Shown here: piece after piece, positions 42,694 to 51,713 of the stretch
How positions within the stretch are numbered: position 1 is the first letter of the stretch
Layout of the letters: the number at the start of each line of letters is the position of its first letter
Origin: Pseudomonas chlororaphis
Lineage (GTDB): Bacteria > Pseudomonadota > Gammaproteobacteria > Pseudomonadales > Pseudomonadaceae
DNA length: 64,000 nt
Assembly: GCF_001921865.1 (NCBI RefSeq)
Contig: NZ_MSCT01000018.1
Span: forward strand, 62,001 to 126,000
Direction of reading: 5' to 3'
Translations under genes and position numbers: made by a program
The notes under the pieces: generated by a model
What the model saw: only the letters and a program-made list of their open reading frames with translations
What the model was told of the DNA's origin: nothing
The model's database searches: none

Positions 42694-43380
42694 ATGATTG
42701 ACCGCGAACACCTTCACCAAGAGGGCTATGTGTTGCTTCGGCGCGCCATCCCCGCCGAGTGGCTGGCGGAGCTTCGAGCGGTATTCGATGCGGGAGTGAG
42801 GCCGTCGGCGCAATGGCCGGTACCGCGGGGTGCGGACTGGCGCCATTCGCTGTTGGAGGCGGATGCGAGGGTTCAGGCAGTGTGTCGCTTGCCCCAGGTG
42901 CTGGCGGTGGCGGGCGAGTTGATTGGGGAGCGTTTCTTTCTGTCGCAGGTGGAGGGTCGCGAGCCGTTGGCCGGCGGCGGTCAGCAGCGCCTGCACCGTG
43001 ACGTGTCGGCGCAGCGGCCAGGCGACATCGCCAATGCCCTGGCTTTTTTCGATGACTATGGGCCGGAAAACGGTGCAACCCGGATTGTCCCCGGCAGCCA
43101 TCGCCCCGGGCCGGACGAGCCGCCCTTCGACTTCCACGATGAGTCGCGCTCGGTGCAGCTTTCAGGCACCGCGGGGGACATCCTGGTGTTCGATGTCGAT
43201 CTGGTGCATGCCGGCAGCCTGAACCCCAGCGGCGCGCGCCGGCGTTCGATCCTGATAAGTTATTTCTCGGAACCGCTCTACGCGTCGCACCTGGAAACAG
43301 CGGGCCTGCGAAATATCGGGATGGACACCCGCGAGCGCTTCGATCCCGCGGACTTTCTCTTGGGCGCTCAAACAGCCTGA
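42694..43380 (+). CDS. Phytanoyl-CoA dioxygenase family (PhyH) Fe(II)/2-oxoglutarate oxygenase
   Basis: A 228-residue protein starting MIDREHLHQEGYVLLRRAIP. The facial triad is HRD (QRLHRDVS, about 98-100) and a distal His in DVDLVHAGS (about 171); the 2-oxoglutarate Arg is in the RRRSILISYF segment. The substrate is unknown. An ATG four codons upstream is possible. A damaged fragment of a close paralogue is at 38610. Confidence 0.88.
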   Translation: MIDREHLHQEGYVLLRRAIPAEWLAELRAVFDAGVRPSAQWPVPRGADWRHSLLEADARVQAVCRLPQVLAVAGELIGERFFLSQVEGREPLAGGGQQRLHRDVSAQRPGDIANALAFFDDYGPENGATRIVPGSHRPGPDEPPFDFHDESRSVQLSGTAGDILVFDVDLVHAGSLNPSGARRRSILISYFSEPLYASHLETAGLRNIGMDTRERFDPADFLLGAQTA

Positions 43381-43460
43381 CCAGGGCTGCTGGCGGGAGC
43401 GCCGCTTATCATTGGGATAAGCGACGTTCAGGTCACTGCGCCGCCCCTTCCCCCCAAGCA

Positions 43461-43491
43461 AAAAAACGCCTCCCACACAGGAAGGCGTTTT
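43461..43491 (-). terminator. Terminator of the BON-domain gene (possibly bidirectional)
   Basis: aaaacgcct / aggcgtttt forms a 9-bp stem around 11 bases, with a T run on the minus strand (six T) and a shorter one on plus. It lies between the convergent PhyH and BON genes. Confidence 0.85.
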
Positions 43492-43526
43492 CAGCATCGC
43501 AGCAACATCGAGTGGCAACTCGCGGG

Positions 43527-43877
43527 TTATTGATCGTCCTTTTTCATCGACGACGGCGCCTCGAATTCCCGGCTCTCTTCGGCATTGGGCGCTTCGGGCA
43601 GGCTGCCCGGGGTGAACATGTGGGTCTGCAGGTCGCTGGCGTCGATATCGAGCACGCCCTGCACCGTACGAGTCAGGCCGACGGCTTGTTCGCATTGTGT
43701 GTGGGTGGCGAGGCGGCCGCTCAGGGCGACGGTGCCGGCATGGGTCTTGATGTGGATGGGCAGGCCGCGGGTCGACTCGGCGAAGGTCAGGGTCGACCTC
43801 ACCTTGGTGGTGATCCACGCGTCGTGCATGGCCGTTTCCAGACCTTGGGAGTAATGCTGGAAGGAATGAAGTTTCAT
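43527..43877 (-). CDS. BON-domain protein
   Basis: A 116-residue protein, MKLHSFQHYSQGLETAMHDA, with one BON domain: AWITTKVRSTLTFAE, GLPIHIKTHAGTVALSGRLA and VQGVLDIDASDLQT. BON domains bind phospholipid or membranes, but this copy has no signal peptide, so it may act in the cytoplasm. The start has an agaggg site. Alternative upstream starts lack support. Confidence 0.88.
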   Translation of the reverse strand: MKLHSFQHYSQGLETAMHDAWITTKVRSTLTFAESTRGLPIHIKTHAGTVALSGRLATHTQCEQAVGLTRTVQGVLDIDASDLQTHMFTPGSLPEAPNAEESREFEAPSSMKKDDQ

Positions 43878-44041
43878 GGCGGGGCCCTCTTGCGTAAGCC
43901 GCGGGACGTTGCGCCCTGCTGGCTGGTCGGCCTCTGCCTGACCGGCAAGCGGAGGCGCCCCTTCATTATAGTCCGGCCGCTGTCCGCCCCCGGTGCGCCG
44001 CCCTGGCCGCTGACGGCGACCAGGACGCGCAGGCGCCGTGC

Positions 44042-45766
44042 TTAATAGCCCGCCGCCAACCCGGTGTTGCGCCGTGGGTCGTTGGCGCCGTAGAAGCGGT
44101 TCTTGCCCACCGGCTTGCCGCCCAGCGACGGCGCCCCTACCAGGATCGCCGCCAGGTGGTTGGGGTCTTGCGGGCCGGTGAACTTGTGCCCCCAGCCTTC
44201 GAGGATTTTCCGCGTGTCCGGGCTGACGGCGAAGGCTTCGAGATTGGTCTCCTCGGGCAGCCACTGTTGATGGAAACGCGGCGCGTCCACCGCTTCCTGG
44301 ATGTTCATGCCGTAGTCGATCACGTTGAGCATGGTCAGCAGGGTCGCGGTGATGATCCGGCTGCCGCCCGGCGTGCCGAGCACCATCACGGTCTTGCCGT
44401 CCTTGGTGACGATGGTCGGGCTCATCGACGACAGCGGCGCCTTGCCGGGCGCGATGGCGTTGGCTTCGCCCTGCACCAGGCCATACATGTTGGGTACGCC
44501 GACCTTGGCGGTGAAGTCGTCCATTTCGTCGTTGAGCATGATCCCGGTCTTGCTGGCCATGACCCCGGCACCGAACCAGTCGTTGAGGGTGTAGGTCACC
44601 GATACCGCGTTACCCCACTGGTCGACGATCGAATAATGGGTGGTGTTGCTGCCCTCGTGGGGCGCCACCCCCGGCTTGAGTTCGCTGGAAACCGCGGCCT
44701 TCTGCGGATCGATGGCGGCCCGTAACTTGGTCGCGTAGGCCTTGTCCAGCAGGTGGCTGACCGGGTTCTTGACGAAATCCGGGTCGCCCAGGTAGCTGTT
44801 GCGGTCGACATAAGCGTGGCGCATGGCCTCGATCTGATAATGCAGGCCCTGGGCCGAGTGATAGCCCAGCGCCGGCATCGGGTAGCCTTCGAGGATGTTC
44901 ATGATCTCGCAGATGATCACCCCGCCCGAGCTGGGCGGCGGCGCGGAAACCACGTGGTAGCCGCGGTAGTCGCACTCGATCGGCGCCAGCTCGCGGGTGC
45001 GGTATTTGTCCAGGTCGGCCTGGGTGATGATGCCCTTGCCGGCCTGGCTCGAATCGACGATGGCCTGGGCCACCCAGCCCTTATAGAAGCCGTCGGTGCC
45101 CTTGCCGGAGATTTCCCGCAGGGTCTTGGCCAGGTCTTTTTGCACCAGTTTCTGGCCCACTTGCAGCGGCTGGCCATCGCGCAGGAAGATCGCGCGCGCA
45201 TCCTGGTCCTGCTTGAACTGCTCGGTGGCGGTCTCCAGCAGGTCGACGTCGCCCTGTTCCAGCGTGAACCCCTCCTCGGCGTACTTGATAGCAGGGGCGA
45301 TCAGGTCGGCGCGCTTCATGGTGCCGTATTTGTCCCGCGCCAGCTCCATCCCCGACACCGTCCCCGGCACGCCCACAGCCAGATGCCCTTTGGTGCTGAG
45401 GTCCGGCACCACATTGCCATCCTTGTCCAGGTACATGTTCGCGGTGGCCGCCAGCGGCGCCTTCTCGCGGAAGTCGAGGAAGGTCTTGCGGCCATCGGCC
45501 AGCTGGATGGTCATGAAACCGCCACCGCCGATATTGCCGGCCGCGGGGTAGACCACCGCCAGCGCATAACCGACCGCGACCGCGGCGTCGACGGCATTGC
45601 CGCCGTCCTTGAGCACATCGACGCCGATACGGGTGGCCAGGTGCTGGGCATTGACCACCATGCCGTTCTCGGCGGCGACCGGGGCTTGCGAAGCGGCGTG
45701 GGCACAGGCGTAACCAACGGCGAAGGCCGTCGCGATCAGCGACTTGACCAAGGGCTTGACTGTCAT
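44042..45766 (-). CDS. ggt: Gamma-glutamyltransferase Ggt
   Basis: A 574-residue periplasmic enzyme that splits gamma-glutamyl bonds such as glutathione. It has a signal peptide (MTVKPLVKSLIATAFAVGYA) and the autoprocessing Thr in SNTTHYSIVDQWG (about 380). DFREKAP (substrate Arg), LNDEMDDF and TPGGSRII complete the site. The precursor is normally cut into large and small subunits at that Thr. Monocistronic. Confidence 0.95.
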   Translation of the reverse strand: MTVKPLVKSLIATAFAVGYACAHAASQAPVAAENGMVVNAQHLATRIGVDVLKDGGNAVDAAVAVGYALAVVYPAAGNIGGGGFMTIQLADGRKTFLDFREKAPLAATANMYLDKDGNVVPDLSTKGHLAVGVPGTVSGMELARDKYGTMKRADLIAPAIKYAEEGFTLEQGDVDLLETATEQFKQDQDARAIFLRDGQPLQVGQKLVQKDLAKTLREISGKGTDGFYKGWVAQAIVDSSQAGKGIITQADLDKYRTRELAPIECDYRGYHVVSAPPPSSGGVIICEIMNILEGYPMPALGYHSAQGLHYQIEAMRHAYVDRNSYLGDPDFVKNPVSHLLDKAYATKLRAAIDPQKAAVSSELKPGVAPHEGSNTTHYSIVDQWGNAVSVTYTLNDWFGAGVMASKTGIMLNDEMDDFTAKVGVPNMYGLVQGEANAIAPGKAPLSSMSPTIVTKDGKTVMVLGTPGGSRIITATLLTMLNVIDYGMNIQEAVDAPRFHQQWLPEETNLEAFAVSPDTRKILEGWGHKFTGPQDPNHLAAILVGAPSLGGKPVGKNRFYGANDPRRNTGLAAGY

Positions 45767-46201
45767 GGGGCGACTCTCTTGTTGTCAGGAAGGGAAGCGT
45801 CGTGCCGGCGAGCGACACCCCTGAGACTGTAGGACAGTTTCGCCGGCCCTGAGCGGCGCAATGGCGAAGGCCTGCCGCCGCCCCAAGTACGGACTCAGAA
45901 TGCGCCAGTCGAAACCCAAGGCCAGGGGTACGACGGATCCGGTTTTTCCTTGGGTGAAGCGGGAGAGCATGCGCGCTCGGAGCGCTCGATAAAAACCACA
46001 GCGGCCAACAGCCCGGCCCCCATCGACAGCGCTATTTAATCGTTCTTGAGAATTATTGATTCGGATTATCCAGCCCCGGCGGGCAACCTGCGCTGCGCAT
46101 TGACCGACGCGCCAGCCCCAGTTTTGGGGAGCCGAGGTCGGTACCGGGGGAAACCAGGTCGGAACCTGAATGATCATTTTCATTACGTGAGAACAGAACA
46201 C
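45767..46201. other. 435-bp gap between divergent ggt and the DUF3313 gene
   Basis: Both promoters must lie here. An AT-rich patch (about 46035-46065, ttgagaattattgattcggatta) is a plausible promoter of the plus gene. No convincing RNA or palindrome. Confidence 0.4.
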
Positions 46202-46876
46202 ATGAGCATGTCGAATAAGTGGCTAGCGGGAATTGCCTTGAGCTGTGCGCTTCAGGTCGGTTGTGTCTCGAAGGTGACGCAGCAAGAACAGTATTCGGGC
46301 TTCCTGCCCAATTATCAGGGGCTCGAGGAGCAAACCACGCCGAGTGAACACAAGGTGCTGCGCTGGGTGGCGCCAGGGTTCGATCCTCACGCCTACTCCA
46401 CAGTCGTGTTCAAGCAGGTAGAGCTGTACCCGGCCAAACCCACCGCACGCGTCAACCTGCAAACCCTGGAAGACCTGCAAGCCATGGCCAGCAACAGTAT
46501 CCGCAACGGCCTTGCCCCCGCCTACGACATCGCCCCGAATACCCAGCAAGCGCCGGCTTCCCGGACCTTGATCCTGCAGGCGGCGATCACCGACGTCAGC
46601 GCGACCAACGAGGGCATGCATTGGTATGAGGTCGTACCGGTCGCCGCGGTTGTCGGGGCGACACAAGCCGCCACCGGCCATCGCGATCAGACGGCCCAGT
46701 TGTATCTCGAGGCCGATCTGATCGACGCCAAAACCGGTTTGCCGGTCGCCAAGGTGGTCCGCAAGGTCTTCGGCGAAACCTTGGAAAATGCCAGCCAGCC
46801 TATAGCTGCCAATGACTTCAAGGTTGCCTTCAAAGACATGACGAACGACATGCAGGCACTGCTTTCCAAGCAGTAA
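46202..46876 (+). CDS. DUF3313 family lipoprotein
   Basis: A 224-residue protein with a lipoprotein signal (MSMSNKWLAGIALSCALQVGC, Cys 21). SGFLPNYQGL, LRWVAPGFDPHAYSTVVFKQ and GRIVAKVVRK-like segments (LPVAKVVRKVFGETL) mark the DUF3313 family. ATG 46202 is chosen because the frame upstream lacks a signal. A lipid-anchored protein of unknown role. Confidence 0.85.
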   Translation: MSMSNKWLAGIALSCALQVGCVSKVTQQEQYSGFLPNYQGLEEQTTPSEHKVLRWVAPGFDPHAYSTVVFKQVELYPAKPTARVNLQTLEDLQAMASNSIRNGLAPAYDIAPNTQQAPASRTLILQAAITDVSATNEGMHWYEVVPVAAVVGATQAATGHRDQTAQLYLEADLIDAKTGLPVAKVVRKVFGETLENASQPIAANDFKVAFKDMTNDMQALLSKQ

Positions 46877-47024
46877 CAACCGTGCCCTCCCCCTTGCTGA
46901 CGCTGCATGGCCTGCCACCGCGGGTCTCGGGAGCGGGTGGCGAGCCGACGCGCATGGGGCCTGGCTGTGCCTGGCGAACCGAACCGTCGGGCCAGGTAAC
47001 GACGTCCAACGAGAGTCCGACTTG

Positions 47025-47486
47025 ATGAAAATACTGACCTTTGCCCTGTCGGCCTGTGTAGGGCTCGCCAGCGCCAGTACGCTGGCGGCGACAGTGGTTC
47101 CGCTAAAAAACCAGACGTCCCAGACGATCCAGCAAGACACCAGCGCCTGCCAATCACAAGCCAATGCTCAATTTCCGCTGCAGAACACCGTGCCGTCCGG
47201 AGGCCGGATAAAAGGCGCGACCACCGCCGCGGTCGCCGGGGCCACCGCCGCCGAGGTCCGTGGCCAACAACATGACAACCTCTACGACCGGGTCGACGAC
47301 GATATCAAGCAAGACTATCGCCGTAACCATGCCCGCAGCGCCGCGGCGGCCGGCGCGGTGATCGGGGCATCCCGGCAACGCCAGGAACGCAGGCAGAACC
47401 TTGCCACCACCGAGCAGAACGTCAGCGCCAACAACTCCGTGTACAGCAGTTGCCTGCAACAGCGTGGCTACAACGTTCTGCCTTGA
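47025..47486 (+). CDS. Exported protein with Gly/Ala-rich (glycine-zipper-like) segments
   Basis: A 153-residue protein with signal peptide MKILTFALSACVGLASASTL. GGRIKGATTAAVAGATAAEV and ARSAAAAGAVIGASRQRQERR are small-residue stretches separated by charged parts, in the manner of YMGG/glycine-zipper proteins of the envelope. Two Cys (about 42 and 146) may pair. Follows the DUF3313 gene by 148 bp on the same strand. Confidence 0.75.
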   Translation: MKILTFALSACVGLASASTLAATVVPLKNQTSQTIQQDTSACQSQANAQFPLQNTVPSGGRIKGATTAAVAGATAAEVRGQQHDNLYDRVDDDIKQDYRRNHARSAAAAGAVIGASRQRQERRQNLATTEQNVSANNSVYSSCLQQRGYNVLP

Positions 47487-47991
47487 GCCAGCAACGGCTT
47501 ACGGGCAGAGCAGGATGACCAGGCGCATGCCGGAGAGCGCCAACCGCTGGCTTCAAGCGTCACCCGCCCTCAGCCTGGGCGTCCCGTCCTGGAATGCCCG
47601 TTAGCCCTCCCCCTGCTGTGATTTCACTTCCCGCCCCTCGCCGTAAGGCACATGTCCAGGCATCTTCATACCCCACAGCCGTTAGGCCTGGATGAACCGA
47701 TGCCTGTTTGCGCAAACGGTGCTCTTTGCCCCGCCTTGCAGTTTTCGGATAGCGCAGAGAACACGTACCGAGCATCATCAGCGCCCCCGATTGAAACCCC
47801 GTGGACTACTCTTGACTGATTCCGGTGAGACCTTTGATGGGTTATTCCAGCATTGCCTAGTGTCTCTCTCTACAGCTTCCACGCTTGTCCGCTTATAGTC
47901 GCTTCTCTCTCCGACAAGAACGAATGGCGTCCATCCTGCCCCTCAAAATCGTCTCCAGACTCAGCCAGAGCCACCTGAACGGAGGATTCCC
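47487..47991. other. 505-bp gap before the ToxR-like gene
   Basis: No coding or RNA signals are convincing. Lower GC from about 47800 to 47960 is probably the promoter region of the ToxR-like gene, with ggagga five bases before its ATG. Confidence 0.4.
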
Positions 47992-48813
47992 ATGCCCTAC
48001 GCCTTCACCTTGAAAAATGGTGCGATGGCCCTTTTCGACCCGGAAACCGCCTTGCTTTCCATCACGACGGCCCATGGCGAGGTTCAAAACTCCACGATCG
48101 GCAGGGCTGAATCGCGTCTACTGGAGCTGCTGATCAGGGAGCCGGGGCAGACTAAAAGCCGTGAGCAGATCATCGAGTACACCTGGAACGACCGCGTGGT
48201 GGCTTCGGGCAGTTTGAACCAGGCGGTTTTCTCCCTTAGGAACCTTCTCAACGACAGTCGGGACCACGAGATTGTGATGACGGTGCCTCGAAGAGGGTAC
48301 TGCTTCAACCGTCACTACGTCGTCGACGCGCAGACAGACTTGCCGGCGCCGGCCGATGACGCCGCACCACCTTCTGTGGCCGCGACCGAAGAGCCTGCGC
48401 CCGCCCACAGTGATGGTCCCCTGCCGTCCCCAGAGAAAACCACAAAGTCCACTTACATCACCAAAGCTCATTTAGTGGCTTATGTCTTGACCCTGGGAGT
48501 ATGTGTCTACACGGGTTTCCACTCGGGCTTCGACACGCCGAAAGTGGAGATTTCCAGCGTCAAACAAAACCAACTGACCATCCACGCAGTCGCCAACAGC
48601 GTCACGGACGCTCAATTACTGAGAGACCTTTCGGCTAAACAGGTTCAGCAGGCTTCACCCGACTTGAAAGGCCAGGTCTGGCTGAGCCTCTTCAAATCGA
48701 ACTATTCCGTTTCGTGCATTCGTCCGGACCAGAGCACAGCAAACCTGCAATTGAATAGCAGCCAAAAAGACTTGGCGCTGATGATCCGGCAATGCCTGGA
48801 AGCAACCCTATGA
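47992..48813 (+). CDS. Membrane-tethered winged-helix regulator (ToxR/CadC-like)
   Basis: A 273-residue protein. The N-terminal 110 residues form an OmpR-type winged helix: IGRAESRLLELLIREPGQT, LNQAVFSLRNLLND and VPRRGYCF. A Pro-rich linker leads to one membrane helix (HLVAYVLTLGVCVYTGFHSG, about 160-178), then about 90 periplasmic residues with two Cys (CIRPDQ; QCLEATL). There is no receiver domain. This is the one-component ToxR/CadC/TcpP plan: sensing outside, DNA binding inside. Its stop overlaps the start of the next gene (ATGA). Confidence 0.85.
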   Translation: MPYAFTLKNGAMALFDPETALLSITTAHGEVQNSTIGRAESRLLELLIREPGQTKSREQIIEYTWNDRVVASGSLNQAVFSLRNLLNDSRDHEIVMTVPRRGYCFNRHYVVDAQTDLPAPADDAAPPSVAATEEPAPAHSDGPLPSPEKTTKSTYITKAHLVAYVLTLGVCVYTGFHSGFDTPKVEISSVKQNQLTIHAVANSVTDAQLLRDLSAKQVQQASPDLKGQVWLSLFKSNYSVSCIRPDQSTANLQLNSSQKDLALMIRQCLEATL

Positions 48814-49292
48814 ACCTGACAACCTCTTCGATTGCCCACTGGACAGTGCTTGTCGTCATTAACGCCGCCTGTATTTTTTCCTTGAATTACTCACCGTCTT
48901 ATTACATGGAAAACATCAGTTACCAGAGCATCACTCAGCAGTGGCTCGAGGATTCGAATCAGCTCAAGACTGAAGAGTACCTGACCATCGGGCACGGTCG
49001 GCTGACACAAACCACCCTGGAAAGCCTGAATGGAAAAATTCGCAACGCCACTATTTCGGCGGAGGTTATCCGGGAAAGCAATCATCACGTTCAGATAAAA
49101 ATCAGCAACGTCAAACTGAGTCAGGACAACGAACTGTTCGCCATTGAAAAGACACCCGAGCTCTTTTTTAAACGCCAATATGTCCTGCAGGAAGGGGCGA
49201 TCCTGAATTATGAATTAATCCCCGTTACCGATAAAAATACGCTGTGTTTTTACGTTCACGAACTCAGCCGCTTGCGCTGCATGAGCCATTAA
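48810..49292 (+). CDS. Small membrane partner of the ToxR-like regulator (ToxS-like position)
   Basis: A 160-residue protein with one N-terminal membrane helix (WTVLVVINAACIFSLNYSPS) and a mostly beta periplasmic domain with two Cys (CFYVHELSRLRC). It starts on ATG overlapping the previous stop. The pairing and topology match ToxS/TcpH/PsaF-type proteins that stabilise and tune ToxR-type regulators. No sequence similarity is claimed. Confidence 0.75.
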   Translation: MNLTTSSIAHWTVLVVINAACIFSLNYSPSYYMENISYQSITQQWLEDSNQLKTEEYLTIGHGRLTQTTLESLNGKIRNATISAEVIRESNHHVQIKISNVKLSQDNELFAIEKTPELFFKRQYVLQEGAILNYELIPVTDKNTLCFYVHELSRLRCMSH

Positions 49293-49364
49293 GCCAGCGC
49301 CCGTCCAGCCGCTCATTTGCATTCATCCATCAACAGGACCTGACGCGCCTCGCCCCTCCTGCCG

Positions 49365-49404
49365 CTGATTCAAGCAGAAAATAATAATTACTGATTTGAA
49401 TCAG
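49365..49404. promoter_or_regulatory. Inverted repeats, candidate operator before the small exported gene
   Basis: ctgattcaa (49365-49373) is repeated inverted as ttgaatcag (49396-49404). The right copy is part of a perfect dyad ctgatt-tg-aatcag (49391-49404). The spacer is very AT-rich. A related ctgattttaat lies at 49894, before the next small gene. Position, 70 bases after the ToxS-like gene, suggests a site for the local regulator. Confidence 0.55.
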
Positions 49405-49580
49405 ACGCCCCCTCTCGCCAGAGTCTCTTCTCCATGGCTCCCGGAGCCACGCCTGCTGTCACTCAGCACAAAAATCCGGCTCCCCCCTTCAAGAAGCCCC
49501 CATGACATCCAACGAAGCCATGTTTAAAAACCATGTTTGAGTTGCATGAGTCGCTCAAGAAAACTGCTTCAGGGGAGCCC

Positions 49581-49874
49581 GTGAAAACCTATTTTTTGCG
49601 AGCGTTCAAATCGATGATCACCAGGATCCTGGCCGTTCTATTGCTGGCGGCAATACCCGCTTACTCGATGGCGCACAATGAATACTCTATCGGCAGCACG
49701 GAAATTGAGCTGGATGTCATAGAGTTGAGTGCCGACCAGAAAATAAAACTCTCCCACCTGAAAATTTACGCTGACAACGAACATTACGACGATGAAGGCG
49801 CCATCGATAACCCGCCCCCTTCCTCGCCACTCAATACGACGGATGATCGCGATCTTTCGCTGACTCAACTTTGA
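49581..49874 (+). CDS. Small exported protein of unknown function
   Basis: About 97 residues from GTG 49581 after a ggggag site, with a signal peptide (MITRILAVLLLAAIPAYSMA) and an acidic mature part (EIELDVIELSADQKIKLSHL; DNEHYDDEGAIDN) ending in a Pro/Ser tail. ATG 49614 is an alternative start at MITRIL. No family is recognised. Confidence 0.6.
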   Translation: MKTYFLRAFKSMITRILAVLLLAAIPAYSMAHNEYSIGSTEIELDVIELSADQKIKLSHLKIYADNEHYDDEGAIDNPPPSSPLNTTDDRDLSLTQL

Positions 49875-50007
49875 GCCTCGAAAATATGAATTTCTGATTT
49901 TAATACCCGTGGTAAAGGGCGCGACTATCAACAGGCCAACCCTGTGACAGCGAAACGATGGGCACTGGGTACTCTGTGGAAAAATCCCTGACTAGGAAAA
50001 CTCGCCA

Positions 50008-50367
50008 ATGCTACTCAAGAAACTCACAACCGTATCAGTCGGCGTATTGCTTTTTTTCAAGGCCATGGCCAACGACAAAGAATCTTATAGCTGCGACCTG
50101 GCGTGTATTAAAAGCGACCCAGACCAGCCGAGCAGCGAAGACCCCGGTTATAAAATTCTCACTGGCTACCGTGCCGATGATTATTTTGTCTTTGATGCGG
50201 CGGCCATCGGCCCGGCCAGTCAAAATTCGGCCATCTTCGGCGCGCACCTGGAGCCGGGCAAACTTCAAAGTCTGTTGGATCCGCTCTTGAACGATTCGTA
50301 CGTTTTTTCAGCGGCGCTGGAACGGCTGCCGGCGTCATTGGCATCGGTGTCTGAAAAAAATACTTAG
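50008..50367 (+). CDS. Shortened paralogue of an outer-membrane beta-barrel protein
   Basis: A 119-residue exported protein (MLLKKLTTVSVGVLLFFKAM). SSEDPGYKILTGYRADDYFVF aligns with NDEDSSYKVFAGYRLNGYLAF of the 166-residue barrel at 53385, including the gap to the next strand. After about residue 75 the match is lost, so it covers only about half of a barrel and has two Cys (CDLAC). Either a truncated copy or a repurposed secreted domain. Confidence 0.65.
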   Translation: MLLKKLTTVSVGVLLFFKAMANDKESYSCDLACIKSDPDQPSSEDPGYKILTGYRADDYFVFDAAAIGPASQNSAIFGAHLEPGKLQSLLDPLLNDSYVFSAALERLPASLASVSEKNT

Positions 50368-50404
50368 TACTGTCCCTTTAGTTGTCTGAAGAGCGTTCAA
50401 TGCC

Positions 50405-51373
50405 ATGAACACCGAACTCCCTGATGAAACCCTTCATGTAACACCGGCTCCTGTACCCTCTTCCACTAGAACGATTGGCCAGTGGGAAATCAACCTGACC
50501 TCCCTAGAGCATGAAGCGACCGTTCGCCAGCACACACTCGTGCAGGGGCCGAGGCTCCAGTGCAGTCGACTGGAGTTTGATTCAGGCGTCACCCTGACTG
50601 GCTGCGTTCCCCATGGCTTCGTAACCTTTGCCATTGCCCTGGCTGCCGTTCGCCGCCCCACGGTAAACAGTCACCCCTTGCGGCCCAACGAAATCATCGT
50701 GCTGCACAGCGGCGAGCCCGTACATTGCACCTGCGAGCCGAATGAAACCCTGCTCATTCTGACCACGACGCTAGAACATTATGCGCAATGCCTCGATGAA
50801 CACTCGACCATTGACCTACTGGCAAAGCGAAGGGAATACCGCTTCCAGGCTGCAAACTTCAAGTCAATCCAATCTGCCATTCAGGCCATCAATGCTTGCG
50901 TTATCGATGCGCCACCTGCAACGCCGAGCCGTCCCTCAGAAACTTCAGGCACTGAAAGAGCGCTGCTGGCCTCTCTGCTACGCGCACTGACACCGGTCGG
51001 GCGCTCCGCGCTCAAGCCCCCGACAAGAAGAAAGATTGCATTGGAAGCAATCGAGTACATCCATGAAAATACAAAAAAGCAGCTCAACATAAAGACGCTG
51101 GCAAAACAGCTGCAAACAACAACTCGCAGTTTGCATCATGGTTTCGTCGAAACGTTCGGCACTTCACCGATCGCTTACATTAGAAACCTGAGACTGGCCA
51201 ATGTCCGCCAGGACTTGCTCCACAACACTTGGCCAACGGTGACCGAAACCGCCATGTATTGGAACTTCCATCATCTCGGTCGGTTTTCCAAGCTGTATCA
51301 GGATACGTATGGGGAGATCCCTTCGGAAACGGCCAGGCGCCACTGCGCAAAACTGAAGTCCTCCAGCCGTTGA
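50405..51373 (+). CDS. AraC-family transcriptional regulator
   Basis: A 322-residue regulator with a C-terminal pair of helix-turn-helices: LNIKTLAKQLQTTTRSLHHG and VTETAMYWNFHHLGRFSKLY with FGTSPIAYIRNLRL between. The N-terminal 200 residues form the effector domain (with a jelly-roll-like segment HPLRPNEIIVLHSGEPVHCT). It starts 37 bases after the shortened barrel gene and may belong to one transcription unit. Confidence 0.9.
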   Translation: MNTELPDETLHVTPAPVPSSTRTIGQWEINLTSLEHEATVRQHTLVQGPRLQCSRLEFDSGVTLTGCVPHGFVTFAIALAAVRRPTVNSHPLRPNEIIVLHSGEPVHCTCEPNETLLILTTTLEHYAQCLDEHSTIDLLAKRREYRFQAANFKSIQSAIQAINACVIDAPPATPSRPSETSGTERALLASLLRALTPVGRSALKPPTRRKIALEAIEYIHENTKKQLNIKTLAKQLQTTTRSLHHGFVETFGTSPIAYIRNLRLANVRQDLLHNTWPTVTETAMYWNFHHLGRFSKLYQDTYGEIPSETARRHCAKLKSSSR

Positions 51374-51566
51374 ATACTTCAACGGGCGAGGCAGCCACTT
51401 CGCAGGCCAAGGAAACAACGGCTCGGGCGGAGGAATGAAGGGGTTCTCCACGCCATGTGGCCTGTCCGGCATCGAGCAGCGCAAGACCTGAAAAATAACA
51501 ATCAATAATTTTCATCCGCTCGTCTGAATGGCCATCCTTGCTTACTTCCACCGTCAAGGAATGATC

Positions 51567-51668
51567 ATGCGCTATCCATTGAATGCACTGTCGCTCAAAC
51601 AGAAAATCTTTTTTTGCCTTGTTGCCTATCTAATGGGCATTGCATTGGCTTGGCTGATTGACGGTTAA
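51567..51668 (+). CDS. 33-residue single-pass membrane peptide
   Basis: ATG 51567 is preceded by aagga at six bases. It encodes MRYPLNALSLKQKIFFCLVA and 13 more residues (YLMGIALAWLIDG): a short basic N-terminus and one membrane helix. It precedes the CSS-EAL gene by 45 bases, so it may be co-transcribed or regulate that protein. Too short to be assigned to a family. Confidence 0.55.
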   Translation: MRYPLNALSLKQKIFFCLVAYLMGIALAWLIDG

Positions 51669-51713
51669 AAACGCCCGCCCGTACTTCTTCGGGCGAGGCC
51701 GCCCAGTTAAATC

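Noticed and set aside
47692..47898. 68-codon frame in the gap before the ToxR-like gene
   Set aside because: No ribosome site, no signal, Arg/Leu-rich random composition.
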